Position numbers and translations under genes: made by a program. A model generated the notes under the pieces. The model searched no databases and was not told the DNA's origin. It worked only from the letters and a program-made list of their open reading frames with translations. Below, in pieces: positions 1 through 8,123 of a DNA stretch of 64,000 nucleotides. This DNA is from Vannielia litorea. GTDB taxonomy: Bacteria > Pseudomonadota > Alphaproteobacteria > Rhodobacterales > Rhodobacteraceae. The stretch spans positions 1,240,001 to 1,304,000 of the forward strand of contig NZ_FSRL01000001.1 in assembly GCF_900142295.1 (NCBI RefSeq), written 5' to 3'. Position 1 is the first letter of the stretch, and the number at the start of each line of letters is the position of its first letter.

Positions 1-212
1 GCGCCGGCGGGCGCGTCGGTGCGCAGGTAGGCGTAGTGCCCCTTGCGGTTCTTGTTGATCTTGTAGGCCATGGTCTTCACGCCCCAGTACTCGTGCTCGA
101 CGACCTTGCCGCCGTTGTCACCGAGGACGGAGGAGAAGTGTTCGATCAGGCCCTCGGCCTGGGCGCCGGACAGATCCTGGCGCGAAATGAAGACATGCTC
201 GTAGAGCGGCAT
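1..212 (-). CDS. rpsF: 30S ribosomal protein S6, 5' part only
   Basis: Reading the minus strand from the ATG at 212 gives MPLYEHVFISRQDLSGAQAE and continues into a region with YWGVKTMAYKINKNRKGHY, the typical N-terminal half of ribosomal protein S6, which binds 16S rRNA with S18 in the small subunit. The gene runs off the left edge after about 70 codons, so only the N-terminal part is present. A purine-rich AAAGGGA lies about 8 bases before the ATG. rpsR and rplI usually follow rpsF in this group and would lie outside the window. Confidence 0.93.
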   Translation of the reverse strand, partial: MPLYEHVFISRQDLSGAQAEGLIEHFSSVLGDNGGKVVEHEYWGVKTMAYKINKNRKGHYAYLRTDAPAG

Positions 213-320
213 GTGGCAGTTCCCTTTTGTTTCGAGCGGGCTTCAAAGCCGGGCCTCACGTCTCTTCGCGGCCCGGGCACGAGTGGCTCCGCTGTGAGTT
301 GGTGTGCGAAGAGATGGGGC

Positions 321-348
321 CTTTTACACGAGCGCAGGCCGGTTGCAA
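321..348 (-). promoter_or_regulatory. predicted rpsF promoter
   Basis: On the minus strand TTGCAA (348-343) is followed after 16 bases by TAAAAG (326-321). This would give a leader of roughly 100 nt before rpsF. The match to the consensus is moderate. The 213-496 gap otherwise holds only this leader and the upstream region of the next plus-strand gene. Confidence 0.33.
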
Positions 349-496
349 GCCTCGTGGCGGCCAAGGGGCTGTTGCGGAAAGGACTCGCGCACGGGCAATG
401 CGCCATGGGAGCTGACAATTTGCCTTAAAATCGCCGGGCCGGGCGGCATCATGAGGTCAACACGGGCGCACGACCCGGGCAGAGACAGGCAGAGCT

Positions 497-1012
497 ATGG
501 TTTCGATCGACAGGCATTCACGCGGCGAGGGGCTGCGGATCACCGAACGGCTGGGCGGCTATGTCCTGGCGGAAGACGGCGAGATCGCGCCGGGGCAGGC
601 GATGGGGCGGCTGTTCGGGGTCAGTCTCATCGTGGCCGGGCTGGGGCTTCTGGTGCTGCCGGTGGGCGTGGCGATGGTGACCAAGGTCGTGATCGTCGCG
701 GGCCTCGTGGTGACGGGCGGGATCTTTGCCGCGCGTGGCGGGGCGGCTGAGCGCATGGAGCTCGAGGTGGACCTGGAGAAGCGGCTGCTGCGGCGCCGGC
801 GCTTGTGCGGTTCGGGACGGGCGCAACTGGTGGCGCAATGGAGCTTCGACGCGATCTCGGGGATCGACGTGGAAGGCGAGACCGGGCGGGGTGCGCTCTT
901 CGTGCAGTCGGGCGGCCGCAAGGGTGCGGTACTGCGCGGCGCGCCGGAGGCGCTGCGAGATGCGGCGCGGCGGATTGGGGCGGACCTGCTGCGGTGCCGG
1001 AAGGCGGGCTGA
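497..1012 (+). CDS. hypothetical two-helix membrane protein
   Basis: This 171-residue protein is not recognised. It has a short polar N-terminus, two adjacent hydrophobic helices at about residues 38-58 and 60-76 (GLGLLVLPVGVAMV and VVIVAGLVVTGGIF), and then a basic stretch (EKRLLRRRRLCG). A soluble C-terminal domain of about 90 residues has the alternating pattern of a small beta domain. The pattern suggests an inner-membrane protein with a cytoplasmic tail. It stands alone between rpsF, which points away, and a yceI gene. The start is the ATG with AGGCAGAG just upstream. No function is proposed. Confidence 0.72.
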   Translation: MVSIDRHSRGEGLRITERLGGYVLAEDGEIAPGQAMGRLFGVSLIVAGLGLLVLPVGVAMVTKVVIVAGLVVTGGIFAARGGAAERMELEVDLEKRLLRRRRLCGSGRAQLVAQWSFDAISGIDVEGETGRGALFVQSGGRKGAVLRGAPEALRDAARRIGADLLRCRKAG

Positions 1013-1158
1013 CGCACGGTTCGCTGCGGGCACAAGCCTGCATCACATGCACATGATGCGCGCAATACCACAGGAGCTGTGCGCGGGCGCGCGTTGCTTT
1101 CCGCGTTGCGGCGTCGGATGTCTTCGGGGAAGAGTTTGACCCCCGAAAGGACCTCAAC

Positions 1159-1740
1159 GTGTTGAAATCCCACATCCTTGGCGCCGCTGTCGCGGTCGCC
1201 GCCGCTTCCCCCGCCTTTGCCGAGGCCGAGAAATACGCGCTGGACGCCAGCCACAGCCAGATCGTCTTCAGCTACGACCACTTCGGCTTCTCCACCACGA
1301 CCTCCATGTTCTCCGGTTTTGACGGCGAGATCATGTGGGACAAGGAAGACCCCGCCGCCTCGAGCGTGACCGTGACCTTCCCGGAGTCGAGTCTGATCTC
1401 TGGCTGGGATGAGCGCACCCAGCACCTGATGAGCGGCGACTTCTTTGGCGCCGATGCGGGCGAGGACATCACCTTTGCCTCCACGGCGATCGAGGTGACC
1501 GGCGACGACACTGCGCTGATCACCGGCGATCTGACCATGAACGGCGTGACCAAGCCGGTCGTGCTGGACGCCAGGCTGAACGGCGCCGCCGATGCGCACC
1601 CGATGGCCGGTGTGCCGTGGGCCGGGTTCAGCGCCACCACCACGCTGAAGCGCAGTGACTTCAACCTCGGGGCCTTCGCGCCGATGGTGAGCGACGAGGT
1701 GGCCGTGGAAATCTCGATCGAGGCCGGCAAGTTCGAATGA
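1159..1740 (+). CDS. secreted YceI family protein
   Basis: The 193-residue product has a signal peptide (hydrophobic stretch, then an ASPAFAEAE cleavage region near residue 20) and the YceI lipocalin-like barrel: the opening KYALDASHSQIVFSYDHFGF and the later LTGDLTMNGVTKPVVLDA. YceI barrels are periplasmic and known members bind isoprenoid lipids such as polyprenols or quinones; the ligand here is inferred. The start codon is GTG, with GAAAGGA spaced well before it. A strong hairpin terminator follows. A second YceI domain, fused to cytochrome b561, is encoded convergently just downstream. Confidence 0.88.
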   Translation: MLKSHILGAAVAVAAASPAFAEAEKYALDASHSQIVFSYDHFGFSTTTSMFSGFDGEIMWDKEDPAASSVTVTFPESSLISGWDERTQHLMSGDFFGADAGEDITFASTAIEVTGDDTALITGDLTMNGVTKPVVLDARLNGAADAHPMAGVPWAGFSATTTLKRSDFNLGAFAPMVSDEVAVEISIEAGKFE

Positions 1741-1763
1741 TCCGCTGACGAGTCTGATGCAGA

Positions 1764-1794
1764 AGGGCCGCCGGATGATCCGGCGGCCCTTTTT
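1764..1794 (+). terminator. intrinsic terminator of the yceI gene
   Basis: A near-perfect GC-rich hairpin (AGGGCCGCCGG paired with CCGGCGGCCCT) is followed by TTTTTG, 24 bases after the yceI stop codon. The convergent b561-yceI gene ends 28 bases beyond, so the hairpin may stop transcripts from both sides. Confidence 0.8.
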
Positions 1795-1821
1795 GCATGT
1801 GCGACGGGCGCATTGGCCGCC

Positions 1822-3102
1822 CTAGCGGATGGCTGTGATCTCGATGGCGATCTCGACGGGGAAGGCCAGGGAGGCCTCGTCGGTCATGCTGTCGCCCACA
1901 TGGAAGGTGCGGCGATCGAGGGTGGTGGTGCCCGAGGCGGTGGCGGTGTCGTCTTCGATGGAGAGGGTGAAGGGCAGGGGCACCGGGGCGCTGTGGCCCT
2001 TGATGGTCAGGGTTCCATCGACGGTGAGGGTGCCGTCTGCTCCCGCGATGATCGGGCCGGCGTAGGTGGCCGTGGGGTGCCGGGCGCTGTCGAAGTAATC
2101 CGGCCCCTGGGCCTGGGCCGCGACTGTGCCGAGGGTGAGGCTGGCGATGGAGATGATCACATCGGCCCGGCCTTTCTCGGGGCCGGGGGCCTCCGGGTCA
2201 TAGGCTATCGTGGCGGTGAAATCGGGGAAGCTGCCGGAGACGGACGCGCCCATCTGGGTGATCGTGAGGCCGATGGTCCCGGACTGGACAGCCCAGAGAT
2301 GGCTGTCGGCGGCGGCCTCGCTTTGCTCGTTTACATCCGTTGCCTCGCTTTGCTCGGTTACATCCGTTGCCTCGCTTTGCTCGGTTACATCCGTTGCCTC
2401 GCTTTGCTCGGCGGGGGCAGGCTCTTCGCTGCGCTCATCGCCGGTGACGAAGGGCAGCGCGAGGGCGACGGCGAGGGTGGCACCGGCGAGCAGCGCGGGC
2501 AGGGGGCCGTGGCCCCTGGCCTCGGGCGGCGTGGGCGGCGTGCGGCGGGTGAACCATATGCGGGCGAGGGTGCCGTCACGGTCGATCACCGCGTGTTTCA
2601 GCGCGCCGGCCACATGCAGGCCGACCGCGCCGAGGATGACCCAGGTGAGCGCGACATGCATGTGGGCGAAGGCGACGGCGAGGGGGATGTCCTTGGGGAT
2701 GAAGGGCAGGTCCTGGCCGAAGGGCCAGAGGATCGGGGCGTAGCCCTCGGAAGCGGCGTGCTCGATCCAGCCGGTGACGGGCAGGGCGATGATGGAGCCG
2801 TAGAGCAGCCAGTGGACCGTGGTGGCCGCGAGGCTCTCGGCGCGGTTGTCGTTGAGGTGGCGCGGATGCGGCTGGGTCAGGGTCCAGCCGATGCGGGCCA
2901 GGGCGACGACAAAGAGGGTGACGCCGAGGGTCTTGTGCAGGGAGAAGAGGAGCCACTTGGTATCGAAGGCCTCCTGCGTGTCGTATGGCCAGCCGTTGGC
3001 CAGCTTGCCGAGCGGGAAGAGGGCGAGGATGAGCAGGACGGTGAGCCAGTGGAAGCTTTTGGAAACGGTGCCGTAGCTGGCGGGGGTGTTGGCGAGGGGC
3101 AT
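1822..3102 (-). CDS. cytochrome b561 - YceI fusion protein
   Basis: This 426-residue fusion starts with a di-haem cytochrome b561 domain (about residues 1-185; four membrane helices; candidate haem histidines in SKSFHWLTV, SLHKTLGV and the HMH...LHVAGALKH region). Then come one more hydrophobic segment (ALLAGATLAVALALPFV), a low-complexity linker of repeated EQSEATDVT units, and a C-terminal YceI barrel from about residue 265 to the end. Known b561 proteins move electrons between quinones and a periplasmic acceptor, and YceI binds isoprenoid lipids, so a membrane electron-transfer role with a tethered quinone-binding domain is inferred. The ATG at 3102 is preferred because CGGAG precedes it and the b561 domain begins there. 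Confidence 0.88.
   Translation of the reverse strand: MPLANTPASYGTVSKSFHWLTVLLILALFPLGKLANGWPYDTQEAFDTKWLLFSLHKTLGVTLFVVALARIGWTLTQPHPRHLNDNRAESLAATTVHWLLYGSIIALPVTGWIEHAASEGYAPILWPFGQDLPFIPKDIPLAVAFAHMHVALTWVILGAVGLHVAGALKHAVIDRDGTLARIWFTRRTPPTPPEARGHGPLPALLAGATLAVALALPFVTGDERSEEPAPAEQSEATDVTEQSEATDVTEQSEATDVNEQSEAAADSHLWAVQSGTIGLTITQMGASVSGSFPDFTATIAYDPEAPGPEKGRADVIISIASLTLGTVAAQAQGPDYFDSARHPTATYAGPIIAGADGTLTVDGTLTIKGHSAPVPLPFTLSIEDDTATASGTTTLDRRTFHVGDSMTDEASLAFPVEIAIEITAIR
2315..2410. repeat. 27-bp in-frame tandem repeat in the fusion linker
   Basis: Three 27-bp units (2315-2341, 2342-2368, 2369-2395) and a 15-bp partial unit follow head to tail. The second and third are identical; the first differs at one base. 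They encode repeats of EQSEATDVT between the b561 and YceI domains. Because each unit is nine codons, copy number can change without breaking the frame. Confidence 0.95.
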
Positions 3103-3238
3103 TGCGGAACTCCGGTTGTCGGCGCGACGATATCGCTGTGCGAAGGCGGCGAGTAGGGGGCAGGGATGCAAGCCGGTTGTGCGGAGGGGCACAGAATAAA
3201 CCGCCCGCCCGGGGCGTAAGGGCTCTGGCGGGCGTGAC

Positions 3239-3267
3239 TTGTGGCGTGGAACGCGACAGGCTAGGAC
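3239..3267 (+). promoter_or_regulatory. predicted fabD promoter
   Basis: TTGTGG (3239-3244), a 17-base spacer and TAGGAC (3262-3267) lie about 25 bases before the fabD start. The -10 match is weak. Confidence 0.3.
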
Positions 3268-3292
3268 GGGCAAAACAACCATGGAGGGGGCG

Positions 3293-4234
3293 ATGAGGGC
3301 ATTCGTTTTTCCGGGCCAGGGGGCGCAGGTGATCGGCATGGGCAAGGCGCTGGCCGAGGCCTATCCGGCGGCGGCGGCCGTGTTCGAAGAGGTCGACGAG
3401 GCGCTGGGAGAGAAGCTCTCGGCGCTGATCTGGGAGGGCGAGGCCGCCGAGCTGACGCTGACGGCCAATGCCCAGCCCGCGCTGATGGCCACCTCGATGG
3501 CGGCGATGCGCGCGCTGGAGGCCGAAGGGGTCAAGGTGACAGATGCGGCCTTTGTGGCCGGGCACAGCCTTGGCGAATATTCGGCGCTCTGCGCGACGGG
3601 CTGCCTGACGCTCGCCGATGCCGCGCGGCTGTTGCGTACGCGCGGGCAGGCGATGCAGGCGGCGGTGCCGGTGGGAGAGGGCGCCATGGCCGCGATCCTC
3701 GGGCTGGACTTCGCCGCCGTGGCGGCGGTGGCCAGGGAGGCCAGCGAGAACGGCATCTGTCAGGCCGCCAATGACAATGACCCGGCGCAGGTGGTGATCT
3801 CGGGCACGAGGGCCTGCGTGGAATCGGCCTGCGAGCTGGCCAAGGAGCGTGGCGCGAAGCGGGCGATGCTCTTGCCGGTGTCGGCGCCCTTCCACAGCCA
3901 GCTGATGGCGCCGGCGGCGGAGGTGATGGCGCGGGCGCTGGCGGAGGTCGACATGGAGAACCCCGCCGTGCCGGTGGTGACCAACGTCCTGGCCCACGCG
4001 ACCTCGAACCCCACGACGATCCGCTCGCTGCTGGTGGAGCAGGTGACCGGCCGGGTGCGCTGGCGCGAGAGCGTGCAGTTCATGGTGCACGAAGGCGTGA
4101 CGGAATTCTGGGAGATCGGCGCGGGCAAGGCGCTCAGCGGCATGATCCGGCGGATCGAGAAGGAGGCGGCCACGGTTGCGGTGGGCACGCCCGAGGATGT
4201 GGCGGCGGCACTGGCCTCGCTGAACAAGGAGTGA
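3293..4234 (+). CDS. fabD: malonyl-CoA:ACP transacylase
   Basis: FabD moves malonyl from CoA to acyl carrier protein, supplying the extender unit of type II fatty-acid synthesis in the cytoplasm. The 313-residue protein begins FVFPGQGAQVIGMGKAL, has the nucleophile elbow GHSLGEYSAL (Ser92) and the later PFHS motif with the catalytic histidine. The length matches the family (about 310). The ATG at 3293 is chosen over an upstream frame extension because GGAGGGGG lies just before it and the conserved N-terminus begins here. fabG follows after six bases, acpP and fabF later on the same strand. Confidence 0.96.
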   Translation: MRAFVFPGQGAQVIGMGKALAEAYPAAAAVFEEVDEALGEKLSALIWEGEAAELTLTANAQPALMATSMAAMRALEAEGVKVTDAAFVAGHSLGEYSALCATGCLTLADAARLLRTRGQAMQAAVPVGEGAMAAILGLDFAAVAAVAREASENGICQAANDNDPAQVVISGTRACVESACELAKERGAKRAMLLPVSAPFHSQLMAPAAEVMARALAEVDMENPAVPVVTNVLAHATSNPTTIRSLLVEQVTGRVRWRESVQFMVHEGVTEFWEIGAGKALSGMIRRIEKEAATVAVGTPEDVAAALASLNKE

Positions 4235-4240
4235 CAGGTG

Positions 4241-4978
4241 ATGTTTGATCTGACGGGCAAATGCGCCTTGGTGACCGGGGCCTCCGGCGGGATCGGTGGC
4301 GAGATCGCGAAGGCGCTGCACGGCGCGGGCGCGACGGTGGGGCTGAGCGGCACCCGCGAGGAGCCGCTGAAGGCGCTGGCGGCCGAGCTGGGCGAGCGCG
4401 CCCATGTGCTGCCCTGCAACCTGGGCGATGCCGATGCGGTCACCGCCCTGCCCAAGCAGGCCGCCGAGGCGATGGGCGGGCTGGACATTCTCGTCAACAA
4501 CGCCGGTGTGACCCGCGACAACCTCTTCATGCGGATGAGCGAGGAGGAGTGGGCGCAGGTGATCGAGGTGAATCTCACCGCGGCCTTCCGGCTCTGCAAG
4601 GGCGTGCTGCGGGGCATGATGAAGAACCGCTGGGGGCGGATCATCAACGTGTCTTCCGTGGTGGGCGCTACCGGCAACCCGGGGCAGGCCAATTATGCCG
4701 CCTCCAAGGCGGGGCTCGTCGGCATGAGCAAGAGCCTTGCCTATGAGGTTGCAAGCCGGAACATCACGGTGAACTGCATCGCGCCGGGGTTCATCACCAC
4801 TGCCATGACCGACAAGCTCAACGACGAGCAGAAGGGCGCCATCATGGGGCAGATCCCTGCCGGCCGGATGGGTGACGCCTCTGAAATCGCCGCAGCGGCG
4901 CTATATCTGGCCAGCAACGAGGCCGGTTACACAACAGGAACCACCTTGCACGTGAACGGCGGGATGGCCATGATCTGA
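4241..4978 (+). CDS. fabG: 3-oxoacyl-ACP reductase
   Basis: FabG reduces 3-oxoacyl-ACP to 3-hydroxyacyl-ACP with NADPH in fatty-acid elongation. The 245-residue short-chain dehydrogenase has the nucleotide loop TGASGGIG (12-19), NNAG (87-90), and the catalytic Ser139, Tyr152 and Lys156 (YAASK). AAGGAG overlaps the fabD stop and is well placed for the ATG at 4241; a GTG three bases earlier is possible. It is co-directional with fabD and very likely co-transcribed. Confidence 0.96.
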   Translation: MFDLTGKCALVTGASGGIGGEIAKALHGAGATVGLSGTREEPLKALAAELGERAHVLPCNLGDADAVTALPKQAAEAMGGLDILVNNAGVTRDNLFMRMSEEEWAQVIEVNLTAAFRLCKGVLRGMMKNRWGRIINVSSVVGATGNPGQANYAASKAGLVGMSKSLAYEVASRNITVNCIAPGFITTAMTDKLNDEQKGAIMGQIPAGRMGDASEIAAAALYLASNEAGYTTGTTLHVNGGMAMI

Positions 4979-5015
4979 CCGCAGGGGCGCCTTTTTGGCG
5001 CTCTTGGGAAAGCGT

Positions 5016-5043
5016 TTGCGTCCGCCTGAAACCGTGTTATAGG
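5016..5043 (+). promoter_or_regulatory. predicted acpP promoter
   Basis: TTGCGT (5016-5021), a 16-base spacer and TATAGG (5038-5043) lie in the 187-bp fabG-acpP gap. A private promoter would fit the high level of ACP needed by the cell. The leader would be about 115 nt. Confidence 0.4.
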
Positions 5044-5165
5044 CGGCGCACATTTCGAGCGGCTTGGGGTGAAAGCCCTTGGCAGGCAGGGCCTTGGTGG
5101 AGACTCCACCCGGGGCAAGGGACATCGGAAGGGCGCGAAGGCCCGGAAACTTACGGAGAAATTTC

Positions 5166-5399
5166 ATGAGCGATATCGCTGATCGGGTTAAGAAGATCGT
5201 GGTGGAACACCTGAGCGTCGAAGAGTCCAAGGTGACCGAGAACGCCTCGTTCATCGACGATCTGGGCGCCGACAGCCTCGACACCGTCGAGCTGGTCATG
5301 GCCTTCGAGGAGGAGTTCGGTATCGAGATCCCGGACGATGCGGCCGAGACCATCCAGACCTTCGGCGATGCGGTGAAGTTCATCTCCGAAGCCGCCTGA
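5166..5399 (+). CDS. acpP: acyl carrier protein
   Basis: This 77-residue acidic protein carries growing acyl chains on a 4'-phosphopantetheine arm. It has the modification site GADSLDTVE (Ser37) in the usual place, and the typical four-helix pattern [20 protein letters not shown]...[15 protein letters not shown]. The ATG at 5166 is preceded by ACGGAGAAATTTC. It lies between fabG and fabF, the usual order, and is closed by a strong terminator. Confidence 0.98.
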   Translation: MSDIADRVKKIVVEHLSVEESKVTENASFIDDLGADSLDTVELVMAFEEEFGIEIPDDAAETIQTFGDAVKFISEAA

Positions 5400-5427
5400 T
5401 CGCCCGAGCGACAGGAGAAGACGAATG

Positions 5428-5455
5428 CGGCGCCTCCGGGCGCCGTTTTTCTTTT
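5428..5455 (+). terminator. intrinsic terminator after acpP
   Basis: A perfect 7-bp stem (CGGCGCC / GGCGCCG, loop TCCG) is followed by TTTTTCTTTT, 28 bases after the acpP stop. It separates acpP from fabF. Confidence 0.87.
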
Positions 5456-5497
5456 GTAGGTCCGGGCGGTTTGCCGCGCGGCAGCATGGATCGTGCC

Positions 5498-5525
5498 TTG
5501 CCGCGACGGGTCAAACCCGTGTAAT
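5498..5525 (+). promoter_or_regulatory. predicted fabF promoter
   Basis: TTGCCG (5498-5503), a 16-base spacer and TGTAAT (5520-5525) lie between the acpP terminator and fabF. Confidence 0.38.
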
Positions 5526-5575
5526 TGAACCGACCGAGAACACCAGAAATGGGGCCAGACATGGGGGTTGAGCAG

Positions 5576-6838
5576 ATGCGGCGTGTCGTGATTACCGGAA
5601 TGGGAATGGTTACTCCGCTGGCCTGTGGCGTCGAGGAGACCTGGAGCCGGATCCTTGCGGGCAAGTCGGGAGCGGCCACGATCAGCCGGTTCGACGCCTC
5701 TCACCTGGCCACCACCTACGCCTGCGAGATCCCGATGGGCGACGGCAGCGACGGCACCTTCAACCCCGATGACTGGATGGAGCCGAAGGACCGCCGCAAG
5801 GTGGACGACTTCATTCTCTACGGCATGGCCGCGGCGATGCAGGCGGTGGAAGACGCGGGCTGGAAGCCCCAGGACGAGGAAGGCCGGCTGCGCACGGGCG
5901 TGATGATCGGTTCCGGCATCGGCGGGCTGAACTCCATCGCCGACACGGCCATTCTGCTGAAGGAGCGTGGCCCGCGGCGGGTGAGCCCGTTCTTCATTCC
6001 GGGCGCGCTCATCAACCTCGTGAGCGGTCAGGTCAGCATCAAGTACGGGTTCAAGGGGCCGAACCATGCGGTCGTCACGGCCTGTTCGACCGGGGCCCAT
6101 GCCATTGGTGACGCGGCGCGGCTGATCCAGTGGGGCGATGCCGACGTGATGGTGGCGGGCGGTGCCGAGAGCCCGATCAGCGAGATCGGGATTGCCGGGT
6201 TCAACGCCTGCAAGGCGCTCTCCACCAAGCGCGGCGACGCGCCCGAGACCGCGAGCCGCCCCTATGACGAGGACCGCGACGGTTTTGTCATGGGCGAGGG
6301 TGCCGGGATCGTGGTGCTGGAGGAATACGAGCACGCGGTGGCGCGGGGCGCGAAGATCTATGCCGAGGTGATCGGCTACGGCCTCTCGGGCGACGCCTAT
6401 CACATCACCGCGCCCTCCGAGGATGGCGATGGCGGGTTCCGCGCGATGCAGGCGGCGGTGAAGCGGGCCGGGATCAGCCCGGAGGATATCGACTACATCA
6501 ACGCCCATGGCACCTCGACCATGGCCGACACCATCGAGCTGGGCGCGGTGGAGCGGATGATGGGCGAGGCGGCGGGCAAGGCCACCATGTCCTCGACCAA
6601 GAGCGCCATCGGGCACCTGCTCGGCGCGGCCGGATCGGTGGAGGCGATCTTCTGCGCGCTGGCCATTCGTGACCAGGTGGCGCCGCCGACGATCAACCTC
6701 GACAACCCGGCAGTGACGCCGAAGCTGAACCTCGCCGCCAATGCCAAGCATGAGCGCGAGATCGACGTGGCGCTCTCCAACAGCTTCGGATTCGGGGGCA
6801 CCAACGCCTCGCTCGTTCTGCGGAAAGTCTCCGGCTGA
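5576..6838 (+). CDS. fabF: 3-oxoacyl-ACP synthase II
   Basis: FabF condenses malonyl-ACP with acyl-ACP in chain elongation. The 420-residue protein starts MRRVVITGMGMVTPLACGV, has the active-site cysteine in VVTACSTGAHAIG (Cys170) and the two histidines in NAHGTSTMADT and SAIGHLLGAAG, the Cys-His-His set of this enzyme class. Earlier in-frame ATGs at 5549 and 5561 exist, but the conserved family N-terminus begins at 5576. It overlaps mltG by three bases (ATGA), so the two are translationally coupled. Confidence 0.96.
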   Translation: MRRVVITGMGMVTPLACGVEETWSRILAGKSGAATISRFDASHLATTYACEIPMGDGSDGTFNPDDWMEPKDRRKVDDFILYGMAAAMQAVEDAGWKPQDEEGRLRTGVMIGSGIGGLNSIADTAILLKERGPRRVSPFFIPGALINLVSGQVSIKYGFKGPNHAVVTACSTGAHAIGDAARLIQWGDADVMVAGGAESPISEIGIAGFNACKALSTKRGDAPETASRPYDEDRDGFVMGEGAGIVVLEEYEHAVARGAKIYAEVIGYGLSGDAYHITAPSEDGDGGFRAMQAAVKRAGISPEDIDYINAHGTSTMADTIELGAVERMMGEAAGKATMSSTKSAIGHLLGAAGSVEAIFCALAIRDQVAPPTINLDNPAVTPKLNLAANAKHEREIDVALSNSFGFGGTNASLVLRKVSG

Positions 6839-8007
6839 TGTGGCGGTCATTGGCCTCGAACGGCCTCACGGTGATCATCGTTCTGATGATCGGCATCGCC
6901 GTGGGCGTGACATGGGCGCAGAAGCAGTTTACTGGCCCCGGCCCGCTGGCGGAGGCGATCTGCCTTCAGGTGCGGCCCGGCTCGACGATGGGTGTGGTCA
7001 GTGACGAGTTGGTGGAGCGCGGCGCGGTCAGCAACGGCATGATCTTTCGCATGGGGGCGGAATACACCGACCGGACCCAGCTGCTGAAGGCCGGCTCCTT
7101 CCTGGTGCCAGAGGGCGCCTCGATGCAGCAGATCATCGACAGCATCACCACTGCCGGGCGCAGCACCTGCGGCACCGAGGTGAACCTGCGCATCGGGGTT
7201 CTCCGCGCAGAGCTGGTCATGCGTGAGCTTGACCCGGCGACGCAGGAGTACGTGGAGGTGGCCAAGTACAACCCGGCCGAGGAGGAGGCGCCTGCGGACT
7301 ATGTGGAGGGCACCGCCGGTGCGGACGTGCGCTACCGGGTCACCCTCGCCGAGGGTGTGACCAGCTGGCAGGTGGTCGAGAGCCTGAAGGCCTCGGGCCT
7401 GCTCGAGGGCGATGTGGAGGTGCCCGCCGAGGGCAGCCTTGCGCCCGACAGCTACGAGGTGCGCAAGGGATCCGGCATGGACGGGCTGATCGAGCGGATG
7501 CAGGTGGCGCAGCAGTCGATCCTGGCCGAGGCCTGGGCCAGCCGGGCGGAGGGGCTGCCCTACGACAGCCCCGAGGAAGCGCTGGTGATGGCCTCCATCG
7601 TGGAGAAGGAAACCGGCGTGCCGGAAGAGCGCGGGCAGGTGGCCAGCGTCTTCGTCAACCGGCTGGAGCAGGGCATGCGCCTGCAGACCGACCCGACTGT
7701 GATCTATGGCATCACCCAGGGCCGGGGTGCGCTTGGCCGGGGCCTGCGGCAGAGCGAGCTGCGCGGGGCCACGCCCTACAACACCTATGTGATCGACGGG
7801 CTCCCGCCGACGCCCATCGCCAATCCGGGGCGGCTCAGCATCGAGGCGGCGCTGAACCCCGAGACCACGCCCTACCTGTTCTTCGTGGCGGATGGCACCG
7901 GCGGGCACGCCTTTGCCGAGACCCTCGACGAGCACAACGAGAACGTGGCCCGCTGGCGCGAGATCGAGGCCGAGAGGGCGGCGGAGGAGACCGAAGGCAA
8001 CAACTGA
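6838..8007 (+). CDS. mltG: endolytic murein transglycosylase (YceG/MltG)
   Basis: MltG cuts nascent peptidoglycan strands in the periplasm and is thought to end strand growth. The 389-residue protein has one N-terminal membrane anchor (about 10-28), a middle region that fits the LysM-like part of the family, and the YceG catalytic domain with ASIVEKETG (EKET 256-259) and GMRLQTDPTVIYGI. The C-terminus has PYLFFVADGTGGHAFAETLDEHN, also typical. Its ATG overlaps the fabF stop; fabF-mltG adjacency is common in Rhodobacterales. Confidence 0.94.
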   Translation: MWRSLASNGLTVIIVLMIGIAVGVTWAQKQFTGPGPLAEAICLQVRPGSTMGVVSDELVERGAVSNGMIFRMGAEYTDRTQLLKAGSFLVPEGASMQQIIDSITTAGRSTCGTEVNLRIGVLRAELVMRELDPATQEYVEVAKYNPAEEEAPADYVEGTAGADVRYRVTLAEGVTSWQVVESLKASGLLEGDVEVPAEGSLAPDSYEVRKGSGMDGLIERMQVAQQSILAEAWASRAEGLPYDSPEEALVMASIVEKETGVPEERGQVASVFVNRLEQGMRLQTDPTVIYGITQGRGALGRGLRQSELRGATPYNTYVIDGLPPTPIANPGRLSIEAALNPETTPYLFFVADGTGGHAFAETLDEHNENVARWREIEAERAAEETEGNN

Positions 8008-8066
8008 GCCGGGCGACCGAAGCGGCGGCTGACCGACACTCCGGTCGAGAATCACGGGCGGCGACC

Positions 8067-8094
8067 TTGACAGGACGCCGCCCGATGCTTTGAT
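8067..8094 (+). promoter_or_regulatory. predicted promoter of the PAAR-lipase pair, inside an inverted repeat
   Basis: TTGACA (8067-8072, perfect -35), a 16-base spacer and TTTGAT (8089-8094) precede the PAAR gene. A perfect 8-bp inverted repeat, GGGCGGCG (8056-8063) and CGCCGCCC (8076-8083), brackets the -35 box. It could be an operator, or a leftover stem-loop of the mltG transcript; there is no T-run, so an intrinsic terminator is less likely. Confidence 0.45.
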
Positions 8095-8123
8095 GGGTAT
8101 CATTGATTTGACGGACCGATTTC

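Noticed and set aside
2315..2410. Short direct repeats considered as a CRISPR array
   Set aside because: The units are head-to-tail with no unique spacers and encode an in-frame protein linker.
2576..4405. Long minus-strand reading frame across fabD
   Set aside because: The plus-strand fabD and fabG show clear family motifs, while this frame is Arg/His-rich, low in complexity and has no recognisable domain. High GC at third positions leaves few stops on the opposite strand.
4987..5005. GCGCC-TTTTT-GGCGC hairpin after fabG as a terminator
   Set aside because: The T residues form the loop and do not follow the stem, so it does not fit an intrinsic terminator.
4901..6850. Minus-strand reading frame of about 650 codons across acpP and fabF
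   Set aside because: It mirrors the real genes acpP and fabF and lacks a ribosome binding site or domain pattern.
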